This document shows positions 46,340 through 56,000 of a stretch of 64,000 nt of DNA, one piece after another (position 1 is the stretch's first letter; the number at the start of each line of letters is the position of its first letter). The position numbers and the translations under genes were made by a program. Origin of the DNA: Phoronis australis (lineage: Eukaryota > Phoronida > Phoronidae); the NCBI GenBank assembly GCA_002633005.1, contig NMRA01000131.1, forward strand, positions 24,029 through 88,028. The letters are read 5' to 3'. The notes beneath the pieces were generated by a model. It made no database searches. It worked only from the letters and a program-made list of their open reading frames with translations, and had not been told where the DNA came from.

Positions 46340-46413
46340 TGTAGGAACAACAACGCTGATGGAACCGGAACTCAATATATTTATCTCTAAGTCTAAAGAG
46401 CTATAATACTACA
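46340..46413 (-). repeat. 5' LTR (74 bp)
   Basis: It shares TGTAG/CTACA ends and 71 of 74 bases with the 3' LTR. The three differences lie within 46388-46400. AGCTA (46414-46418) follows as the right target duplication. Confidence 0.9.
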
Positions 46414-47597
46414 AGCTATTATTTAAAGTGAAAACTAAGGAAGCATTAAAATACTGCTATTGTACACAAAGTATACATTTTATTTACAAAAGCCACATCA
46501 TAAATGCTCATACTAAGGTAGACACAGGCATGATCTAGCTGAATGAAGAAGACTATAGTGAACTTATAGCTTGGTAGCTGTGTCTTGAGCTCCGTTAGAC
46601 CCCGAAACTTCACACAACCCGGGTAGTTTAGCTCGTCACATTCTTCGTGAAACTTATCAACACTGACCGGAAGGGTGCATGCAGAATCTTTGAAAATCAA
46701 TCGACACTCACCTTGCCCGTTGCAGCCGTTTAAGTGAAAAAAATCTGATAGACTTCATTTTAGCGTAATTCTCCGCCTTTTGTACTTAAAGAAAGTTTGT
46801 CGTCGTTTTGAAAACAATGCGCTCGTGACACGCGCAAGCGCCATTTCTTACTGAAATTTTGTGATATCTCTATGGAGATGATGACGGTTTCGTAGCAAAA
46901 TTGAGTTTGTTGGTATTTAAATACAAAAAATTGTACGAAATGAAACCAGTTCCGATTGTTATGGAACAGAAGATTGAAGAATCTGCAGTGAGAAATTGGC
47001 CCATGGGTGACGCAGTGGCGCGCCGGAGTCGACCCAAAAGAGCCCACCAAAATTTTAGCAGCAAAATAACAGTAGAACGACAATTATTCCAACAACGGTA
47101 AATATTTAAAGTTTGCTCAAAGAAAAGTTTAGTTTTTAATGACATCATTAATTTTGGCGGCGACAGGCTCCGACGGACTGACGTAACCCCCGAGGCCGTT
47201 GAGCCGACGAACTGACGTCACCAAGACCAGTACGAAACTGGCCACCTTTCTCCCGCGTCCGCGAAAAAACGGCCTGTGAGAAAAATACAGAACACTTCGA
47301 TTCTAAATAGAGGGCCGGTGCACTACTACCTGGGACCAAGGCGGTGCCGACTGAAACGGGCGCAACGAAGGTCTGTAGTGGAGACCGGGGACTGAGACGG
47401 AGTTTGCGCGAACGATTCATTTTATATTATAGATAACAGCGAGAGCCGAGCTCCCAAAAGTAGTGTTTGTGAATGACTTAATTGTTGCACCAACAACACA
47501 GCAGACAATACGTTTGTTATTTGCTATTTCGGTATAGTTCAGTGCCAGCATAATACGCTCAGTGCAGGCTTTTCGAAATGAAAGTGATCCTTGAATA

Positions 47598-48571
47598 CAT
47601 AGGCGGATTTAGGGGGGGGGGGGGAGTGGGAACACCCCCCCCCCCTTTGCTGCCGCAAAAAAATAAAACAGCAAGAGCGTAGGGAAATGTTGAGTTTATT
47701 AATTAATCCCGGTAATTAAAGTTATACGGATGGAACAAGATTTAAATGTCTGCAGTTTTAGTGTTTGGGGGGGGGGGCTCAGATCCAATTTCAAGTGTCA
47801 ACGGCGCATTCGTAAGGGAACTAATCTATGGCTAAGTATAAGCTCTCCCGTGATATCCCAGACGACCGGCAGTGGCGCTGCGCACTACGACTCCGTTTCC
47901 GTCGTCTGCTCCACTGTGCAATGAAGAAAATTTACTTCATTTTTTAAAGAAAATGGAACCTGAGTGACGATCATGAAAAATCAGAAACTGCTGGTAAGAT
48001 GTGAATTTTAATCGAAGCCTTGGTGAATCACTCAGTAACTCATAATTCTCTCTTTGTCAAACCTTAACTTAAGACGATTTCCAAAGCAATCCCGTCATTA
48101 TTGCCAACACGAAAAACGGATTTGGTCTTTTGGGCATTTGAAGACTATTTTAAATACAACAAATTTGTTAAGAACCGATTGCACAAAATATAAAACGTGT
48201 AATAAGCATTACAAAAAGAAGTAGGTTTCGCGCGCAAACGCTGTGGACCACAAACAAGTAGGTCTCTTAGAACAAGATTAATAGTTAAATCGTGGTGTAG
48301 TGGTAAAGCACGCGCGTTCTATCCGCGAGGTCGTGATTTCGAGTCTGTGGTGCGTGCGGTTTTTCCTGTTTGACATGTTCTCTGGGGTTTTTTTTTGCCT
48401 TTTTTTCTTGGATAATACTTCAGAAATCGAGGAAAATGCTTGATTTTTAGAGGAAAAAACAGAAAATTTTCTCCCTTTCGGTGTTATACGCATCTACAAT
48501 CGTGGTTTGCGCAAATGCTTACAGCCGAACAAAATGTTGGCCCCCCTTGTGATATCCTAGATCCGCCACTG
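47598..48571 (+). mobile_element. G-rich-end TIR element with nested inserts, ~970 bp
   Basis: The ends are CATAGGCGGATTTAGG and the complement of CAGTGGCGGATCTAGG, flanked by a perfect 5-bp duplication GAATA (47593-47597; 48572-48576). The left interior (G/C run, CTGCCGCAAAAAAA, AACAGCAAGAGC) matches the element at 8429-8758 in reverse orientation. The extra length includes a tRNA-derived SINE head. No transposase frame. Confidence 0.75.
48290..48353 (+). repeat. tRNA-derived SINE head
   Basis: The A-box-like TGGTGTAGTGGTAAAGCA (from 48293) and B-box-like GATTTCGAGTC (48335-48345) show tRNA spacing. The same GTGGTGTAGTGGTAAAG phrase occurs at 22.86 kb, suggesting one SINE family. It is inserted within the larger TIR element. 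Confidence 0.65.
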
Positions 48572-48576
48572 GAATA

Positions 48577-49899
48577 TGCTGTACATCCAGCATGGGAGCA
48601 CCTGGGGGGGGGGCTCGGGGGGCTCGAATGAGCCCCCCAATATGGCGAATTGGGCAAAAAGGTACACCTCAGTGAAAAATAATTCAAGTGAACGACACAA
48701 AAGTCCACAAAGGACACAGGAAATCGGATGCACCGGCAATTCGTGGGCCTGAACCTAGTGGCCCTGTTTTTTAGTCCTCGTTGATTTTGTTCAGTAAAAA
48801 GTCCCATACCGAGAAATTCGAGCCCCCCCTATGTTTTAGGCTGGGTGCGTGCATGTCTACTAGTTCACGCTTTGGTTGTAGATTGGTGTGTACACGTGTG
48901 TGTATTTTCATTCTTTTCAAATCAATACACGTATTTTCACTACGCAGTCCCCTGCTAAAAAAACAGACATTTAACTAATACTTTCTTGCAATAAGCATTT
49001 CCTGACGAGCCTTTTCACATATCAGGAAAAAGTAGGTCTAGATCTAATAAAAAATCTATGCTCAATGTATATCATTGCCAATGGTGCACAACCTCGCAGA
49101 CTTCATACGAGCACTGACCTGACCAAACGTGACGGAAGAGATTTTCAAGGTTACATGTCACTACTCCGAAGGTTCGCTGCTCCGAATATTCGCTATTCTG
49201 AAACCAGGCTCACAGCTCCAAAAGATTATTACTCTGAATGTCTGCTAATGAGGCGCAACTGACATGCATAAAATATTGTAGTTTTTAGCACGTTTTAAGT
49301 CCACGACTGCATACGCGTATACTGGTATGGTTGAGTAACGAAGTAACGTAGTTTTGCTTTCTCAAATCGATGCTGTACCGCTCTCGATGTCTTGTTTCCG
49401 GCCAGATAATAAAGTCATGATGTATTGCAATTTTTTATCGCAACAATCGCAAAGTTTGTGGTTCTCATCCATAATTTTGCAGCGAGGCGAGAAACTTTAA
49501 ATCCGTTTTCAGAAGACGATTTTGTCGCTACATTTCCGCGACGATTTTCATAATTTTTTGTCTTGCAATTGATTTGCCTCATTGGCCAAATATTTTTTTA
49601 TTCCAACGGCTATTTTATCGAGCCGACTGGAAAATCGTGCTGGTAGACGCTCGTGAAAAGTAAATGGCAAAAATTTGTTGAAATTTGTGACAAGCATTTA
49701 GAAAACAATAATAGTGATTACGCAAAAGTATTTCGTCTCATTCCCTAGGCCTTTATTAAGACAGAAATACACCGCAATCTAACTAGTAATGTTCGTCTTA
49801 ATTGCAATAGACATCAGTTCGTAACTATTCGCGTGAGTGCTACATTGTTCTTAGTCAAGACAGGAATAATACGTGTAATTACTCCCAAGGGAGTCTCGC
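48577..49899. other. Upstream flank of Otp; one G-rich tract and a palindrome cluster
   Basis: A GGGG/CCCC tract with GAATGAGCCCCCC lies at about 48606-48640. A small run of CCGAA..TTCGCT units lies at 49164-49194 (separate entry). No coding exon was recognised. Distal control elements for Otp could lie here but cannot be identified by eye. Confidence 0.35.
49164..49194. repeat. Short palindromic repeat, 16-bp period
   Basis: CTCCGAAGGTTCGCTG and CTCCGAATATTCGCTA are adjacent copies of a 16-bp unit with CGAA/TTCG arms and a variable centre. A degraded third copy (TTCTGAAACCAGGCTC) follows. This resembles the arm-preserving variation seen at 1-285. Confidence 0.5.
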
Positions 49900-49900
49900 T

Positions 49901-49935
49901 GATTGGCTGAGGGAGTACGTGATCTGATTGGCTGA
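49901..49935 (-). promoter_or_regulatory. Two inverted CCAAT boxes upstream of Otp
   Basis: GATTGGCTGA occurs at 49901-49910 and again at 49926-49935, 25 bp apart. ATTGG is the reverse of CCAAT, the NF-Y core, and pairs of such sites 60-100 bp upstream of a start site are typical. They lie 36-70 bp upstream of the TATA box. Confidence 0.55.
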
Positions 49936-49970
49936 TGAGAGAAGGTGGACCTGTCCTCGCTTGAAAAACA

Positions 49971-49977
49971 TATATAA
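49971..49977 (+). promoter_or_regulatory. TATA box of Otp
   Basis: TATATAA lies 50 bp before the start codon. Transcription would begin near 50000, giving a 5' leader of roughly 25-30 nt. With the CCAAT pair upstream it makes a compact, conventional promoter. Confidence 0.6.
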
Positions 49978-50026
49978 TGAAACGAAAAATATAACACCAG
50001 TAATTATCCAGTTAGAAACAAATTCA

Positions 50027-50093
50027 ATGATGGACGAAAACTGTTCAAGACATCCCAATTCTTCTCTGGGCGTAATGATGCCGATAAACTCCG
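50027..50093 (+). CDS. Otp exon 1
   Basis: 22 codons plus one base, starting ATGATGGACGAA and ending at a GTAAGTA donor. It encodes a short acidic/polar N-terminus with [10 protein letters not shown] at its end. The split codon G|TG with exon 2 gives Val23. Confidence 0.8.
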
Positions 50094-53000
50094 GTAAGTA
50101 GACGTATAGCCGTCAACTAGATAATGAAATATGCCCCGCAGGTTCAAAGTTGTAAGTTTACCTAACAACCATAATCACACCACTTATTTCCTAATTCATT
50201 TTCTTAAATTAACTCTGATTGTCGAAAATTGCTGAAAATTTGTTTTGATTTGGAAGATTTAAGGCATGATCAAATTAAAGGCTCAGCTGTTTTGCGCATT
50301 AGCATACTAATAGGTTATATGTTGGATTTAGTTACCAAATAAATGTTGCTTTAATCCTGGATTAGCGTCGGATAATTTACACCCAATTTACGCCCTATTA
50401 AATGCGTTTCTTATCCTTCTACGTTTGCAGTGCAGCGTCCACAGCAAGCAAACATCAAAGAGGCTTTGCCTGTATGCCAGGGCCGGGTTGATGCCGTCCA
50501 CGCGGAGGTTCAGCGGCAAGGTGAGGACGGAGAAACTGGCCATTCCGACAGCGAGAAGCCAATCAAGCAAAAACGACACAGAACGCGCTTCACGCCGGCT
50601 CAGCTGAATGAACTGGAACGTAGTTTCTCGAAAACGCATTATCCCGACATCTTTATGAGAGAAGAGCTAGCACTCAGGATCGGGCTCACCGAATCACGCG
50701 TTCAGGTAATATTTGAAAATTATTGACAGTCTAAATGCAAAATGTTGAGAGTTCCATGTAAATTATGACAAACGAAATAGAATGTCTCTGATAAAAAAGA
50801 AAAAAAGAAAAACACTTGTCATGCAAGCTTTACAGGAATTGTCGTGCGCTTAAACCGAAATGGACGTTTGTCTCGGCCTATTTGAAGCTCAAAAAGCAAG
50901 TAAAAACCCATTGCCAACATGTCAGAAGATTATGAATCATTTAATTTTGCCAGACAATGTAACATATCAAGTCTCTTAGTTTTGAAAGACGATACAAACA
51001 ATTAAATGGTAATTTCCTATATTAATTACTGGTACATTGTGTGGTGCTCGCGTGCAGGGGAGAATAACGGCACTTGATGAATATCTTTATTTCTGTTAGA
51101 ATCCGCGTCAGGATTAGAAACATGACATTCCACATTCTCTCTGGTTCAAAGTGTCAATAATAAAACTATCAAAATGAAACCACTTAACTGTTAATTGAGA
51201 GAGGGGAAGAGATTTTTCGTGACCCGTGAAACGACAATTTTGTCTTGCGTGAACGTGAACCGTGTTTTGAAGGTTACAGTGAACGTAATTCCGCATTTTA
51301 GGCTGTTCTGAAAAAGTATTTTTTGAACAAAATTTGGAATAGGTGAGTCCGGAGAGGTGATGGGGAGATTTGGTTGTGAGCGGGGGAGCATTGGTGACTC
51401 TCGGGGGGACTTGGTGGTGACCGGTTAGAGAATTGGTGGCGATCCTACCTTCATCTCCTCTTAATTTCTTTAGACGTGAAATAGACATTGACGCATTCTA
51501 CTATATCTATCTCTTACATAGATAAACATTAACAAAGTGACACTACCGCAATGCGATTTTAAGTAGCCATTTTTACGGCTGCAGTTGTTCCGACAGCCTT
51601 ATTGAAAACGTTTAGACTGTTCTGGCCATTTTTTTGTAATCAAAGATCAGCACATTCTTTTGCTAGTAATTTAAAGTTTTCGCATAATAATTAATGTCTA
51701 GAAAATTGTTTATAACATGTAATCTCCTCCATATTTTTAAAGCGTGTCTTTTTTAAAGAAACTTTACTTCATACTTAAGAAAACTTGCCTCCGCATGTTA
51801 AGCTATTACAAATTGTCAACGCTGTGAGATGAAATTTTTCAGTTTTTCAAAAAATGTTTCCATTCGAACCAATTATAATTTTTACATACCTTTTTGTATT
51901 TCAGTATTGTTAGTCGTATTTTGCATTAGTGTGCTTTTCTTTTACTTCGATTTATGTTGAAATTGAGCAAATGAAAAAAAACGATGGATAAATAAAATGT
52001 TGGACAATATTGTATTATATTGCTTGAATACTGAGATTTTGCTATTTTGCCATATACGTCATAATTATATCTTTCCAGAATAACGAAGGTTCTTAAAATT
52101 ATTTTCAGCATTCATTTATTAAACTTCTTTATAAATTGGTAAAATGGTGTCAAATTTGTTGGATTTTACCGTATGGTCTGGAACGATCACTTAGTATGTT
52201 TGTTATAATTTTGATTTTAATTTTTCGCGATCAGTAAGGACAATAATATTTTTCGAAGTTACTTTCATTTTATCTGGAACTTCACAATCCGTTTACGAAT
52301 AAATTTCTTTTAATTAATAAACTTCGAAAATGTTTTTTACCTTTTTTCCTCCGCATTTGAAGCATTAAATTTTGTTCACCACCATGCTTGCATGAATGCC
52401 GTGTTTTTGAAATGTTTAGATCGGCGCGCGCGCTCTGCTATTGGTCTATTCCCGCAGCGCTTTCCATGAGGGCCCTTATGAAGTAGTTTAAAAATACTCT
52501 GATCTGTCCAAAATGTCAATGTTTATTATAGGTTTTCAAAAATTTCAGTTTGTATTTTAGAACGTTTTTGTATCGTTACCGACGTAACACACGAAAGCAA
52601 GTTATTTCTAGTTGCATTTTGTTAGTTTCGCAATCAAAAAGCCTGTACAGTTACACCTACAAACGTTGGTTACAACTATACAATTTTGTGTTCGCATTCA
52701 GAACATTTGCGAGTTCTCGAAAATGGTTCAAAAACTCATAGAACAAACCAGACCTTCCAAAACGCGATTACAAATGCCGTCATGACAATGCTTTACAAGC
52801 GCAATTAGCATGCTTTTGACCTGACATTAGAAGAAAGTGGAACAGTTGTTTAGCATTAAAAATTCTTTCCACTTCTTTTCAGTTAAAAATTCATAAAAAA
52901 ATAATTTGTCTTCGAACCCATCTAGCTTAAATTTATTATCAAATGATGTTCTTTGTGTACCGTAATCAAATGCTTTCAAAATAGCCAGAGTTAAATATGG

Positions 53001-56000
53001 AATTTTCAAAATAAAGTTTGAATTTCTGGTGGTGCCCCAATAACATGGTTACCATGGTTACCACTGTTAAACTGCTTTTTAATGAACTGCCAGTAAAAAC
53101 ACAAAAACCTGCAGCGCTCTAATTTACGAAATGCTCCTCTTTTAGCGATGTCTACCGATTGATGAAACTCTTTCTGTATTATGAACCGTTGAAAATAAAG
53201 AAAAACGTGTCTTTAAGTTTGGATTGTTTTTAACAAGCCTAAATGCCAGTTATGAGTATCCCACTTTCCGTTAAATTTTTTCGTGATCCCTAACACTTGA
53301 AATTTTACCGACTTTGCTAATATACATTGAGATTTGGATTTAGAATTCCTATTATTTTCCTGAATTATAACATACTACCTACATCACGTTGTATTCTCAT
53401 TGATTCATATTCACCAAGGCCTTGTGCTGTTGTACAATACCCACGTCTTCGAAGGAAAATACCGAGATTTTTAACATTAATGTTAAACTACACTTGAATA
53501 AGAACACATGCCAGTAAAATGATTTCAGGTGAATGTAAACAACTTGATGAAAAACACCTCCAGGGCCCAGTTGCATAAGTTATACGCCGTATAGCAACAA
53601 TGACGTCGCATTATCACGCGTTACGTTGTTATTGTTGAACAATGCACCTGACGTAATGCAACAATCAAACTTATCCAGCAGATAACTTTTGAAGCTTTAT
53701 GCAACTCAGCCCAGGTTATTACCCCGTGTTATAGCATTTAGTACTTGCAATAGAAATTACTACACATTTAAAATTCTAAACTGGCTTTTTAACCTTGCGG
53801 ACGCGTATGTTCGTATTTTTGTTTCGTTTTGCTGTTCTACAAAAGCATCCATAATGCTATTAAATATTTTGTTTACCATCTTTCAAAAGATCGCTCTCGT
53901 AAAAAACTGAAATGGACGACTTGATTGAATGACCTAAAGCATTTCTGTCATCAACGTTACCAGCTTCGTCGTCAACGTCGTAATCTTGCCATCAATACCA
54001 CCACTATAATCATCGTCAATTCGGCACCCTTCATCACCATCCTACATAGAAGCTTTGTCGTTTTCTCCATACATGTAACAAACCGAGCTCACGTAGTAAA
54101 TTACGACGACATTGTTGTCCTGATACAAATACACATTTTGTGACTGCTTAATTAGGACTATTGTTTAGGAGGAAATGGTGAGAGCTGCTAATGAGCGCGT
54201 GTTGAATAATTATTTTGGAAGTACTTCACATAAGGTCTGCTTTCATCGATGCTAAAGAACAATTTAATACAGATCTCAGAGTTGTTTTGTTAATAATTCA
54301 TTTATTTATAATTAATTATTGCTTACCACTGAAAGCTGTTTGGGGCCGAGAACAACAGGTCCGGGCCAATCGCACTTCCTTATAAGACTGATAAAAGGAG
54401 CTTCAGAATAATTGTGAAGTAGTAGTGTTAACCGTACCTAAATCATAATAACACTCATATTGTTTAAATAGTTTGTTTACTAAGGCTGAAGTAACTGTCT
54501 GGATGGTATTTGAGTGTTGCTGAAAATTAAGCTAGGGTGGCGACATTTGGGAAGCAAAAGTATCCACTCGATAATTAAAGATATCGTGATCCATCAACTG
54601 AGGATTTATGAGCCAATTATCAACCTATCATTAGACCGTTGTTCGCCTTTTGATTTTTGCCCACAGTGGTAATTGACGGCGACTAAACAAGATGGCTACC
54701 AACTCACTAAGGGTTAGAAATACAAGAGGGGCTATCGAGCCGACTTAATATCAAGATCTTTGCTAATCACGTGCTAAGAACAAAGAGATGCAGTGCTTAA
54801 GACATGCAAACTTGCAATTACAAAAGAATTAGCAGATTCTCTTGCTACTAATGACGGATTGAACAGGAAATTTCAAATGTTTTATTAAAAATCACCTATT
54901 AAACGCTGATGTATTGTTTTACAGGGTGAATAACAATAGACCACTTTTCTGCTTCAGATATTATTAAACTGTTTCCTGCATGTTTACGTGAGAAGTTAGG
55001 TAAAAGTCTTTTTAACCATCGGCAGCGTATAGAATGTTCTCCTCGCAGGTTTCCGGCAAACCATTCAAAACAAAGTGAGCGATTGATGAGTGCTTTTCAT
55101 CCTTCGACGTTTCTGTGGATTACAGTGCACGTTTCCGGCGTAGTTTAATTAAATGATGTATTCTAAATAGTATAATAGCATAATGACTTCCGTAATTCCT
55201 TTTATGATGAAATTCTCTTGGCTTACTTGACAAAAATAGACGACATTGTAAACACGTCATTGTGAATGAGCAGTTTGACTTGTTCTGCGGTGGTTCGGCA
55301 AACAGTTTTATTGCGAAAAAACTTTTGAAATTTGTTTGACCGGTGTATCGATCACACAGTGCGACTATTCGATTTACCTGTCCAAGTGGAATAAACTGAT
55401 CAACACTGCGATCAACGAATTCACTTCACCTTCAACCACTGAGGAACCTGGAGCGCCCTTTCAATTCCCCATTGTTCGGCTATGAATGAAATCAATTTGA
55501 GGCAAAGTGGGGTGAGCGCACTGGAAACTCAAAGAATAATTAAGCAAATAAATATTTCCAGTGAAGTGCCATTCAAGTTCTTAGCAAGGATTCACGCTCA
55601 CTGATTTGACGTTTGGCTTCTTAGTTAATTTTTAAAGGAAGCTATCGATCCGACTCCGTTTGGATATCTTAATGATACGGAATCTTATTATTTTCATGTC
55701 CGGGAAATGTCATTTTTACTTCATTCTTACAATGGTAACCCTGTGGCTGGTTGTATGAAGCTGTGCAAACAGGGACTCAACTACATACGTTCACACTTGT
55801 AGACATTGTTTACTAACTTATGGTATATTTTCCCATCCATTTATATTTATTGTGAGCTCCAATTTCACTTGTGACATATTCTCTTAAATAGCTGAAAACT
55901 GAGCCCGAAGATAGCGAATAAGCACTACGTCCTTAATTAGAGGCGCTGCATGAAATGGTTCTTGTTGATTTTCAATAGTATTAAAAATTCAATGGATAGT

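Larger units (their letters stand above)
41790..46413 (-). mobile_element. Complete mag-like Ty3/gypsy LTR retrotransposon, 4.6 kb
   Basis: The minus-strand element has, in order: 5' LTR (46340-46413), primer-binding site, ~430-nt leader, one gag-pol frame (45904-41969), polypurine tract, 3' LTR (41790-41863) and AGCTA duplications outside both LTRs. The two 74-bp LTRs differ at 3 positions, so the insertion is fairly young. Very short LTRs and a fused gag-pol frame are typical of the mag group (the silkworm mag LTR is of similar size). All structural parts are present, but integrase is damaged (see the coding entry). Confidence 0.9.
41540..47432. repeat. Tandem repeat unit 2, interrupted by the retrotransposon
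   Basis: The left part is 41540-41789 and the right part 46419-47432. Joined across the insertion it is a full copy of unit 1, for example AAAGTGAAAACTAAGGAAG at 40496 and 46428, and AGAGGGCCGGTGCACTAC at 41427 and 47308. The copies differ by small indels, so the tandem duplication is not very recent. The insertion happened after the duplication. Confidence 0.7.
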
